NCBI GenBank assembly: GCA_002474345.1
Contig: DKQD01000210.1
Span: 1,552 to 39,775 of the forward strand
Direction: 5' to 3'
Source of the DNA: Bacteriovoracaceae bacterium UBA7317
Lineage (GTDB): Bacteria; Bdellovibrionota; Bacteriovoracia; Bacteriovoracales; Bacteriovoracaceae
Length of the DNA stretch: 38,224 nucleotides
Shown here piece after piece: positions 8,943 to 16,457 of the stretch. A program made the position numbers and the translations under genes. Every line of letters begins with the position of its first letter. Position 1 is the stretch's first letter. A model generated the notes under the pieces. That model saw only the letters and a list, made by a program, of their open reading frames with translations. It was not told the DNA's origin and made no database searches.

Positions 8943-11045
8943 TTATTTGGAATCAGAAAGCCTGGTTCTCTCCCAAAATTCTCTAATTTCTTTCTCTCCC
9001 CTTTTCGGACTCAAACAGACTCCATCAGTGCATTCATAAAGAAGGGGCGAATTGGACTTTCTATTTCTGTTTTTGGGCTTTCCCTTAAGAGAAGGAATAT
9101 TTTCATTCTTTTCTGTCAAAAAATATTCTTGTGGTTTTAACCCTTTCAAAATAAACCTTTTTAAGCTTTCATTTCCATTCATAAGAATAACTTCTTTAGG
9201 TCCACTTTCAAAAAGAATATGCTCTCTAATTAAAGATGAGAACAAGTGCGGAGATTCTTTGGACTTGTAAGAAAGTTCATTGAAAATGCTCTTAGCCTTG
9301 ACCAAAAAATGATTTTGTTTAATTAGATGTCCCAACCTTACTAAAACACCTGCGAGAATTGAGTTGCCACTTGGAATCGAGTTGTCGGCAATACTTTTGG
9401 GTCTGAAAATAAGGCTTTCTCCATCTACTGGTGTAAGGAAAAATATATTACTTTCCGGGTCTTTAAAAAATTTTAAGACATTTTCAACGGTGATAACTGC
9501 TCTTTCTAAGTAAAGACGGTCAGAAGTAACCTTATATAATTCCAGGCAAGCCTTTGCATAGAAAGAGTAATCTTCAAGATTACCATCATTTTTTGTTTTA
9601 CCATCTTTCCAGGATGTTTTCATTCTGCCATTTGTCTGGAGGTTAGTCCAAATAAATGAATTATTCTTTTGAGCAGCCTTTAAATATTTAGTTATTCCTG
9701 TAATTTGGTAGGCCTTAACCATAGCTTCACACATTAGGGAATTCCAAGAAGTGATGATCTTTTCATCCTTAGAAGGAGGAGCTCTCTTTAACCTCCTTTC
9801 GAGGAGTTTACTTTTCCAGTCTTCAAAATCTTCTTTTGTCTTTTTTATTTCCAAAAGAGACTTTTTAAGATCTTTTTTTAGATGAAGTATTTTTCCATAA
9901 AACCAATCGTGAGGAGGGGAACCATTTTTAAAAGAAAGTTGTTTCCAGTTGATTAAAGGATCTATTATGTCAAAAATTTGGCAAAAAGTTTCCCCATCTT
10001 TTTCACCTAGGGTTTGTAAAACTTCGTTTTGATCCCATAAAAAGTACTTTCCTTCAATGCCTTCACTATCTGCAGATATTGATGAGAAAAAACCACCATT
10101 TTCATGGGTCATTTCTAATAGAACAAAGTCACAGACTTCTTTACCAATCTTTTCATAAAAGTCTTTATTTTTTAATTGAGATGCTTCAAAAAAGCTCCTT
10201 GCCAAAAGTGCATTGTCATAAAGCATTTTTTCAAAGTGGGGAACCATCCATATTTCATCAGTTGAGTACCGGTGGAACCCACCAGCAAGCTGATCATAAA
10301 TACCTCCCTGAGCCATTTTTGTAAGGGAAGTTTCTAGGTGGTTATTAATTCTTTTTATTTTCCTTTGGTAAGGGTTTTGATTGAGGTATTCGATGTATAG
10401 GTCAAGTTTAAGCGTTTCGGGAAACTTTGGAGCTGTTCCAAACCCTCCTTCTTTTGAATCTAGGTTTTGATCAAGGGCTTCTAAAGACCAGTCGAGAAAT
10501 TCAAAGGGAAAAGGAACCACAGGTTGCTTTTCCCTTAATAACTCTTTAATTTGACTAATAATATTTTCACCTTGAATAATTAAACTTTTTTGATTTGTTT
10601 CCCATGCTTTGGCTATGCTTTTTACAACTGTTAAAAAGCCCGGCCTTTGAGGTGAATCGTACTTTGGAAAGTTTGTTCCTGCAAAAAAAGGATATCCTTC
10701 TGGTGTAAGGAAAAGGTTCATTGGCCATCCAATCTGACCTGTTATGGCCTCAAGAGATGCCATGTAGATGTCGTCGATATCTGGTCTTTCCTCTCTATCC
10801 ACCTTGATAGGTACAAACGCTTTATTTAACTCAACTGCTATTTCCTCGTCGTTAAAACATTCATTTCCCATAACATGACACCAGTGGCAAGCGTGGTAGC
10901 CTATAGAAAGAAAAATGGGAAGGTTTTTTTTCTTTGCTTTTTCTAGTGCGGATTGACTCCATGGATGCCATTTAATCGGGTTATAGGCATGTTTTAGGAG
11001 ATAGGGAGAGGTCTCATTAATAAGTAAATTCGCCTTCTTTTTCAT
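8943..11045 (-). CDS. DUF255 thioredoxin-domain protein (YyaL/SSP411 family), cytoplasmic form
   Basis: This 700-residue protein opens with a thioredoxin-like domain (about 1-170) bearing CHWC (Cys53, Cys56) in the hallmark SIGYHACHWCHVM, then KVDREERPDI and GWPMNLFLTPEG. A large alpha/alpha-barrel-like region follows (HFEKMLYDNALL, SADSEGIEGKYFLW, ITSWNSLMCEAMVKAY), resembling glycoside-handling (6-hairpin) folds. No signal peptide is visible. The family's biochemical role is unknown. It sits between mmsA and plsB with gaps of about 18-19 bases. Its ribosome site is weak, suggesting coupling to mmsA. A second member of the family, made as a lipoprotein, is encoded at 16458-18563. Confidence 0.92.
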   Translation of the reverse strand: MKKKANLLINETSPYLLKHAYNPIKWHPWSQSALEKAKKKNLPIFLSIGYHACHWCHVMGNECFNDEEIAVELNKAFVPIKVDREERPDIDDIYMASLEAITGQIGWPMNLFLTPEGYPFFAGTNFPKYDSPQRPGFLTVVKSIAKAWETNQKSLIIQGENIISQIKELLREKQPVVPFPFEFLDWSLEALDQNLDSKEGGFGTAPKFPETLKLDLYIEYLNQNPYQRKIKRINNHLETSLTKMAQGGIYDQLAGGFHRYSTDEIWMVPHFEKMLYDNALLARSFFEASQLKNKDFYEKIGKEVCDFVLLEMTHENGGFFSSISADSEGIEGKYFLWDQNEVLQTLGEKDGETFCQIFDIIDPLINWKQLSFKNGSPPHDWFYGKILHLKKDLKKSLLEIKKTKEDFEDWKSKLLERRLKRAPPSKDEKIITSWNSLMCEAMVKAYQITGITKYLKAAQKNNSFIWTNLQTNGRMKTSWKDGKTKNDGNLEDYSFYAKACLELYKVTSDRLYLERAVITVENVLKFFKDPESNIFFLTPVDGESLIFRPKSIADNSIPSGNSILAGVLVRLGHLIKQNHFLVKAKSIFNELSYKSKESPHLFSSLIREHILFESGPKEVILMNGNESLKRFILKGLKPQEYFLTEKNENIPSLKGKPKNRNRKSNSPLLYECTDGVCLSPKRGEKEIREFWERTRLSDSK

Positions 11046-11064
11046 TAGATTAGGATTTCCGTAA

Positions 11065-12567
11065 TTATTTCATGGTAGGCATATTAAAGTTTGGATTTAT
11101 TGTCTGGCTTGATGGCCACCTCGATGTAATGGTTTTCATTTGGGTATAAAATCTTACACCATCTACACCATGGATATGAAGGGGTCCAAAAAGAGAGCGT
11201 TTCCATCCACCAAAAGAATGAAAGGCCATAGGTACTGGGATTGGAACATTAATTCCAATCATTCCTACTTGGATATCCTCCGTAAACCTTCTTGCAGTGT
11301 CACCATCTCTTGTAAAAATAGCAGTACCATTACCGTATTCATGATTATTTATAATTGATACGGCTTCTTCGTAGCTAGAGGCCCTTAAATGAACAAGTAC
11401 TGGTCCAAAAATTTCTTCCTGGTGTATTCTCATTCCCGCTTTGACATGGTCAAAAAGACTTCCACCAAGAAAAAAGCCTTCTTCATGACCTTTGGGAACT
11501 AATTTTCTTCCATCAGTGACTAGGGTAGCTCCTTCCGAAACCCCAATTTCTATATAACTTTCAACTTTCTCCTTATGCTCTCTTGTTATGAGAGGGCCCA
11601 TATCTGGAGAAAGGTCTTTGTTAAATCCTGGGCCTATTTTAAGAGACTCAACTTTTTCTTTTAGCTGTTCAATAATTATATCTCCGACAGGACCGACACT
11701 TATAGCTGCACTAATGGCCATGCAACGTTCTCCTGCAGACCCATAAGCTGCTCCCATAAGGCTTGATACAGCTTGTTCAACATCAGCATCCGGCATAATC
11801 ACCATGTGGTTCTTGGCCCCTCCCAGAGCTTGAACTCTTTTTCCATTTTGACTTGCCTTCTCGTAAATGTATTGGGCTATGGGTGTTGAACCAACAAAGC
11901 TGACGGCTTTGACTCTCGGATCCGATAAAAGTGTGTCTACGGCTTCCTTCCCTCCATTGACGATATTAAAAACACCCTCCGGAAGGCCGGCTTCTTTAAG
12001 GAGGTAGGCCATTTCCATGGATACTGAAGGGTCTTTTTCTGATGGCTTTAGAATAAAAGTATTACCGCACGCAAGTGCTATAGGAAACATCCATAACGGG
12101 ACCATTGCAGGAAAATTAAAAGGAGTAATACCAGCGCATATTCCTACTGGCTTCATAAGTGAAAAACTATCTACGCCACTACCAACATTACTTGAGTGTT
12201 CTCCTTTTTGGAGATGGGGAATACCGCAAGCAAATTCAACCACCTCAATACCTCTTTGCATCTCACCAGCAGCATCACTTAAAACTTTACCGTGCTCATT
12301 GGTTATGAAAGTTCCTAGTCTTTCCTTGTATTGATCGAGAAGTTCTTTGAATTTGAACAAAACTCTTGCTCTTTTAAGAGGAGGGGTTTCAGACCATTCT
12401 TTGAAGGCTTTTGAAGCTGAGCTGATGGCCCTTTTTGTTTCTTCTGTATTTGAAAGAATGACTTCTCCTGTGATTTTTCCAGTTCCTGGATTGTATATGG
12501 GAGCTTTCTTTCCATTTTCAGGGAGGATCATTTGATTATCTATAAAGTTTCCGACTGTAAATTTCAA
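11065..12567 (-). CDS. mmsA: CoA-acylating methylmalonate-semialdehyde dehydrogenase
   Basis: It oxidises methylmalonate (or malonate) semialdehyde with NAD and CoA to propionyl-CoA (or acetyl-CoA), in valine or inositol breakdown. The 500 residues form a full aldehyde dehydrogenase. GITPFNFPAMVPLWMFPIA and SFVGSTPIA make the NAD site. GSAGERCMAIS holds the catalytic Cys282. The LGGAKNHMVIMPDA stretch, lacking the usual general-base Glu, is typical of the CoA-dependent MmsA/IolA subfamily. The start is TTG with AGGAGG seven bases upstream; a nearby out-of-frame ATG is closed at once by a stop. It is the promoter-proximal gene of mmsA-DUF255-plsB. Confidence 0.95.
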   Translation of the reverse strand: MKFTVGNFIDNQMILPENGKKAPIYNPGTGKITGEVILSNTEETKRAISSASKAFKEWSETPPLKRARVLFKFKELLDQYKERLGTFITNEHGKVLSDAAGEMQRGIEVVEFACGIPHLQKGEHSSNVGSGVDSFSLMKPVGICAGITPFNFPAMVPLWMFPIALACGNTFILKPSEKDPSVSMEMAYLLKEAGLPEGVFNIVNGGKEAVDTLLSDPRVKAVSFVGSTPIAQYIYEKASQNGKRVQALGGAKNHMVIMPDADVEQAVSSLMGAAYGSAGERCMAISAAISVGPVGDIIIEQLKEKVESLKIGPGFNKDLSPDMGPLITREHKEKVESYIEIGVSEGATLVTDGRKLVPKGHEEGFFLGGSLFDHVKAGMRIHQEEIFGPVLVHLRASSYEEAVSIINNHEYGNGTAIFTRDGDTARRFTEDIQVGMIGINVPIPVPMAFHSFGGWKRSLFGPLHIHGVDGVRFYTQMKTITSRWPSSQTINPNFNMPTMK

Positions 12568-12596
12568 CTCATGCCCTCCTCAAAAGTTCATCACTT

Positions 12597-12625
12597 ATTA
12601 TAGGGCCAGGACGCAGCGATGTCTA
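12597..12625 (-). promoter_or_regulatory. Sigma-70-type promoter of the mmsA operon
   Basis: On the minus strand, the -35 TAGACA (12620-12625), a 17-base spacer and the -10 TATAAT (12597-12602) make a near-consensus promoter. The predicted transcription start, near 12590, gives a leader of about 23 bases to the TTG start of mmsA. This implies the operon is transcribed separately from the LysM gene upstream. Confidence 0.75.
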
Positions 12626-12654
12626 AAGAGTGAAGTGAAAAATATTCGATGACT

Positions 12655-13455
12655 TTATATGCAGCCTTCATGAAATAAAAGCTTCCCATCCTCATCCTTT
12701 TCGAGGTCATTTTTCCATTCTGCGAACGGAAAGTCCCTCTCGAAATTCAAGTTCGAAAAGCTATTCTTTGCGCTTATTGAGCAGAGGTCTAAATGGTTTG
12801 ACGTATTATTATGAGAAATTGATGTGGGAATTCTTTTTTTACGAGGCGCCTTTTTGTTTGATGAGGGACCCAAGTTTATTGATGTAAAATAGTTTGATAT
12901 TTCTTCCCTTGGAGGAAGTTGAATGTTCATGCCTACTTTGATTTTGTCGGGGTTTGATATGTGCGGATTATAACTGAGGAGAAACTTTAAAGATCCACTA
13001 TTTTTTTTGAAAACGGGGTCTCCAATTAGGCTTTGGGCAATTTCAGAAAGAGTATCTCCCCTTTTTACAATATACTTACGTTCATTTTCTATCTCGAAAT
13101 TTGAATCTTGATTACTTAGTTTATTAACAATCTTTATGCTTTTTTTTCTTGAGTAGAATTCTTCAATTTCACTTTTTACAGGTAAGTTAATCTTTTGTTT
13201 TGGATAAATGAGGTTTATATCTCTAATTTGAGGGTTGACCCTCAAAAGTAGATTAAATTTTTCTTTTGAGTCTAGTTTTCCATATGAAAAGGGAACCTTT
13301 TTGGCTATTTTGGAGAGGCTATCTCCCTTTTTAACTTGGTAAAAAACTTCAGAAGCGGCAGCTGGGCTTAGATGCAAAAGAAGCCCTGAGGCTATAAGTT
13401 TGCTACTCAATAGAGTTTGTTTTTTATAAAAATCACTGCCTTTCTCATCCTTCAT
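12655..13455 (-). CDS. Exported protein with two LysM domains
   Basis: The protein has 266 residues. An N-terminal hydrophobic signal (about 14-35, ending PAAAS) is followed by a LysM domain at about 39-92 (YQVKKGDSLSKIAKKV to INLPV). A second LysM lies at about 128-181 (YIVKRGDTLSEIAQSL to IQLPP). A low-complexity basic linker and an unrecognised C-terminus ending GCI follow. LysM domains bind peptidoglycan sugars, so it probably sits on the cell wall in the periplasm. No catalytic domain is visible; a scaffold or wall-anchoring role is inferred. The ATG lacks a clear ribosome site. Confidence 0.85.
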   Translation of the reverse strand: MKDEKGSDFYKKQTLLSSKLIASGLLLHLSPAAASEVFYQVKKGDSLSKIAKKVPFSYGKLDSKEKFNLLLRVNPQIRDINLIYPKQKINLPVKSEIEEFYSRKKSIKIVNKLSNQDSNFEIENERKYIVKRGDTLSEIAQSLIGDPVFKKNSGSLKFLLSYNPHISNPDKIKVGMNIQLPPREEISNYFTSINLGPSSNKKAPRKKRIPTSISHNNTSNHLDLCSISAKNSFSNLNFERDFPFAEWKNDLEKDEDGKLLFHEGCI

Positions 13456-13769
13456 ATTTTGTTTATCGGTCCAAAAAAAAAAGGTTAAATAAAAAAAAAT
13501 GGATCAAACACTTTGCAACTATTTTGGCCAGAAAAGATCTTAAATAGCTAATGCAGGCTTTTTTTCGCTTTTTCATGGAATGATTTTTGGTTGAACAAAT
13601 TTTATTTTTTTGGGGTTCAAGGGTTTATTTACAAGAATTTATAAGTTTATTTTTGATATTTTCAATTAACTTTAATCTTAAGCATATCTTGAGGTTATAA
13701 GAGTTATTGGACCGACCTATAATTTTATAAACGTGATTGTTATTTTAAAAATAGGGAGGATTAGAAATT
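13456..13769. other. Intergenic region between divergent genes
   Basis: These 314 bases hold no gene I can support. On the plus strand a -10 TATAAT lies at 13718-13723, with a poor -35 (TTATAA at 13695-13700), and a GGGAGGA ribosome site precedes the receiver gene. An inverted repeat TTGAAC (13591-13596) / GTTCAA (13615-13620) spans an AT-rich loop and might be an operator. Long A and T tracts near 13480-13500 and 13600 may bend the DNA. Confidence 0.5.
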
Positions 13770-14153
13770 ATGAAAAACGTCTTGCTTGTTGATGATGATG
13801 ATCAGGTTTTTCAAATGCTCTCCTTCCTTCTAAAAAAGGAAGGTATTCAACTCCTAAGAGCTGCTGATGGTATTGACGCTAAGAAGCTATTGTCAACTAA
13901 AGGGGGTTTTGACCTCCTGATTGTGGATGTTTTTATGCCCAGGATGGGAGGTCTTGATTTTTGTGAGTTTATTAACGGGCGGTATCCAGTGCTTCTCATT
14001 AGCGGTAGAAAGAGAGATGAAATGATATGGGAAAGCGCTCCAAGGTATGATGCCTTTTTAGAAAAAGATCAAATAAAAGATCACCTTATTAAGGCCATTT
14101 ATAAGGCCCAGGAAAGGTGGGAGCTCTTTCAATCAACCCCTGTTGCTGCGTAG
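13770..14153 (+). CDS. Single-domain response regulator
   Basis: This 127-residue protein is a stand-alone receiver domain without an output domain. The acidic pocket VDDDD is at 8-11, the phospho-accepting Asp53 lies in LIVDVFMPRMGG, the conserved Ser/Thr position is Ser78 in LLISGR, and Lys99 lies in FLEKD. It would be phosphorylated by an unlinked histidine kinase. No kinase is adjacent. A GGGAGGA site lies nine bases before the ATG. It precedes lipA but probably is not in its operon, because a separate TATAAT lies before lipA. Confidence 0.9.
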   Translation: MKNVLLVDDDDQVFQMLSFLLKKEGIQLLRAADGIDAKKLLSTKGGFDLLIVDVFMPRMGGLDFCEFINGRYPVLLISGRKRDEMIWESAPRYDAFLEKDQIKDHLIKAIYKAQERWELFQSTPVAA

Positions 14154-14227
14154 CAAATTCACGTCTTTTTCCACCTAGTTTTTGACGAAACCTAAGTATA
14201 TGAAGTAAAAGTTCGCCTAAAGTGGTC

Positions 14228-14233
14228 TATAAT
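14228..14233 (+). promoter_or_regulatory. Putative -10 element for lipA-lipB
   Basis: A perfect TATAAT lies 29 bases before the lipA ATG, in a context GGTCTATAATTAAG that resembles the -10 regions before the two receiver genes at 13718 and 16066. No good -35 is seen at the right distance. Confidence 0.4.
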
Positions 14234-14261
14234 TAAGATAGATTTAAAAGTGGGTCCATGA

Positions 14262-15149
14262 ATGACAAAGCTTGAAAGAAAGCCACCCTGGCTTAAGGTT
14301 CCCCTTCCAAAGGGTGATAATTACACTGAGATTAAGTCTAGCCTAAGAGAAAAAGGTCTCTATACCGTTTGTGAAGAAGCGGCATGCCCTAACCTATCTG
14401 AGTGCTGGGCTGCAAAAACAGCTACTGTTATGATCCTGGGAGGTACTTGTACCAGGGCATGTAAGTTTTGTAATGTGAAGACAGGAAACCCCAAAAAATG
14501 GCTGGATTTGGAAGAGCCTAAGAAAACTGCAGAAATGGCAAAAATTATGGGGCTTAATTACATGGTTGTAACGAGCGTGGATAGAGATGACCTCGATGAT
14601 TTTGGTGCTTCACATTTTGCTAAGGTTGTGGAAAGAATTCGCAAAGATAGCCCAAGGACAAAAGTTGAAGTGTTGATTCCCGACTTTGATGGTGAACCAG
14701 ATCATATGCATACACTTGCCAAGAGTGAGCCCTTTGTGATCGCTCAAAACGTCGAAACTGTGAAAAGGCTTACCTACCCAGTTCGTGATAGAAGGGCAGG
14801 GTATGAGAAATCTCTAGATTGCCTAGCATTTTATAAAAGTCATTACCCTCACATAACAACCAAGACATCTTTAATGGTAGGGCTGGGGGAAACTTGGGAT
14901 GAGCTTCTTGAAGCTATGGATGACATAAGAAAAGCTAAAGTCGATATCATTACGTTTGGACAATACTTAAGGCCTACTCAACGTCATTTGAAGGTTGAGC
15001 GGTATTATAAACCAGAAGAATTTGAAGAGCTTAAAAGGATTGCTTATCAAAAGGGCTTTAAATTCGTTGCCTCAGGGCCTCTAGTAAGGAGTTCTTATAA
15101 AGCTGCAGACTATTTGAAGTTTTTAAATGATCAAGGTATTTCAGTGTGA
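14262..15149 (+). CDS. lipA: Lipoyl synthase
   Basis: This radical-SAM enzyme inserts two sulfurs into the octanoyl chain carried by the E2 or H proteins of 2-oxoacid dehydrogenases and the glycine cleavage system. The auxiliary-cluster cysteines are CX4CX5C (Cys37, Cys42, Cys48) and the radical-SAM cluster is CX3CX2C (Cys63, Cys67, Cys70 in CTRACKFC). The C-terminal RSSY that binds the auxiliary cluster is present (LVRSSYKAA). The length of 295 is normal. Its stop overlaps the GTG start of lipB by four bases, so the two are translationally coupled. Confidence 0.97.
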   Translation: MTKLERKPPWLKVPLPKGDNYTEIKSSLREKGLYTVCEEAACPNLSECWAAKTATVMILGGTCTRACKFCNVKTGNPKKWLDLEEPKKTAEMAKIMGLNYMVVTSVDRDDLDDFGASHFAKVVERIRKDSPRTKVEVLIPDFDGEPDHMHTLAKSEPFVIAQNVETVKRLTYPVRDRRAGYEKSLDCLAFYKSHYPHITTKTSLMVGLGETWDELLEAMDDIRKAKVDIITFGQYLRPTQRHLKVERYYKPEEFEELKRIAYQKGFKFVASGPLVRSSYKAADYLKFLNDQGISV

Positions 15150-15985
15150 TAACTCCTCAAAATAACTCTAGACCACAGGCATTTTCAGGTTTTTTGGAAG
15201 ATAAAGTTCTCAGTCGGTTTGACCTTTCACAAGAGGATTTCTCCTTTCTTTCAGAAAAAGTTTGGATCATCCAAAAGTGGGGTTGGGATTATCAAAAGGC
15301 CCATGATTTCCAATGGAAAGCAACTCAATTTGTTAAAGAGAATAAAAGTATTATTATTTTTATTTTTTGCACTCATCCTCACTGTTTTACTCTGGGTAGA
15401 GGACTTCAAAAGCACAAGATTCCTAAAGATTTGGAGCTTATAGATTTTGACCCTCATTTAAAAAGAAGGTTGCCTTTTCCTCTTTATGAAATAAAAAGGG
15501 GAGGAGGACTAACATTTCACTACCCAGGCCAATGGGTATTTTATCCTATTGTTAATCTTATGAGTGCAAAAACGGATGTTTATAAGATTATGAATTGGGT
15601 TTTGGAAAAGTCAAAACAGTCCATTGAAAAAGTTTTTGGGATCCAAAATTTATCTCACGAAAAAGAGCTTTTAGGGCTTTGGTATGAAAACCAAAAATTG
15701 GCCTCTATAGGAATTGCTGTCACCCGCTTTGTTACCTATCATGGTATGGCCCTTAATATTAATTGTGACCCTAAAGTCGTTGAGGCATTGAGTTTGGTTA
15801 ACCCTTGCGGTCTTCCAGGAAAAACCTACACTTACCTTGAATCGCTTGTTAAAGAAACAAGTTCCCATCATGATCAAGTAGAAGGTGTATCACCTCTAGA
15901 GGAAAATAGTCTTTTTTGGCGTTTTCACAATTCTTTTTTAGAAGATTTACAGTCCATGGTTTCAAGTGATCAACCCTTTTTTTGA
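15146..15985 (+). CDS. lipB: Octanoyl-[acyl-carrier-protein]:protein octanoyltransferase
   Basis: It moves octanoate from ACP to the lipoyl domains, giving the substrate for LipA. The family signature RGGGLTFHYPGQWVFYPI is present. The catalytic pair is Lys in GLWYENQKLASIGIAV and Cys in NPCGLPG. At 279 residues it is longer than the common 210-230 because of an N-terminal extension of about 40 residues and a C-terminal tail. The start is GTG in the four-base overlap GTGA with the lipA stop; AAGG upstream is a modest ribosome site. It forms a two-gene lipoate synthesis operon with lipA. Confidence 0.94.
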   Translation: MITPQNNSRPQAFSGFLEDKVLSRFDLSQEDFSFLSEKVWIIQKWGWDYQKAHDFQWKATQFVKENKSIIIFIFCTHPHCFTLGRGLQKHKIPKDLELIDFDPHLKRRLPFPLYEIKRGGGLTFHYPGQWVFYPIVNLMSAKTDVYKIMNWVLEKSKQSIEKVFGIQNLSHEKELLGLWYENQKLASIGIAVTRFVTYHGMALNINCDPKVVEALSLVNPCGLPGKTYTYLESLVKETSSHHDQVEGVSPLEENSLFWRFHNSFLEDLQSMVSSDQPFF

Positions 15986-16042
15986 ATCTTTTTTCTTAGA
16001 GCTTTTTACTTCTTGATTGTACAAAAGAAAAGTTACCCCAAC

Positions 16043-16071
16043 TTGAAAAGGCTTTTGGATAGACCTATAAT
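16043..16071 (+). promoter_or_regulatory. Sigma-70-type promoter giving a leaderless mRNA
   Basis: The -35 TTGAAA (16043-16048), a 17-base spacer and the -10 TATAAT (16066-16071) are near consensus. Only six bases separate the -10 from the ATG at 16078, so the predicted start of transcription falls on or next to the start codon. There is no ribosome site. Confidence 0.75.
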
Positions 16072-16077
16072 TTCTAG

Positions 16078-16455
16078 ATGAAAAGAAAAATCCTCGCGTT
16101 TGATGATGAAGATGGAACTGGTGGAGTTGTTGCAAATATATTCTCTGAAAGTGACATTTTTGAAGTTGTCCTTCCAGAGAGTCACTATAAAGGAGTTAGT
16201 CTTTTAAAAACCTCCCTCTTTAGTGTTATTGTTACAGATTTCGAAATGCCTGTCATGAAAGGCTCAGAGTTTCTTAAAGAAGTTAGGAATGAAAACTGTC
16301 CCAACCGAGAAGTACCGGTTCTATTTGTGACGAAAGAGATGACTGAAGCCAAAAAATTGAGTGAAACGTTTCAAAAAGTCTACTTTGCTGATAAACCGAT
16401 CATAATTAGTGAGCTAATGATGGTCCTTAAAAAAGTGACCGGCGAAGGATTTTAA
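16078..16455 (+). CDS. Single-domain response regulator, probably on a leaderless mRNA
   Basis: This is a 125-residue receiver domain. The acidic pair lies in FDDED (9-11), the phospho-accepting Asp54 in VIVTDFEMPVMKGSEFL, the Thr85 switch in LFVTKE, and Lys106 in FADKP. It has no output domain. The ATG directly follows a strong promoter without room for a ribosome site, so translation is probably leaderless. The DUF255 lipoprotein gene starts two bases after its stop, so the two are co-transcribed. The gene could be post-translationally linked to the lipoprotein's function, but the sequence does not show this. Confidence 0.85.
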   Translation: MKRKILAFDDEDGTGGVVANIFSESDIFEVVLPESHYKGVSLLKTSLFSVIVTDFEMPVMKGSEFLKEVRNENCPNREVPVLFVTKEMTEAKKLSETFQKVYFADKPIIISELMMVLKKVTGEGF

Positions 16456-16457
16456 AA

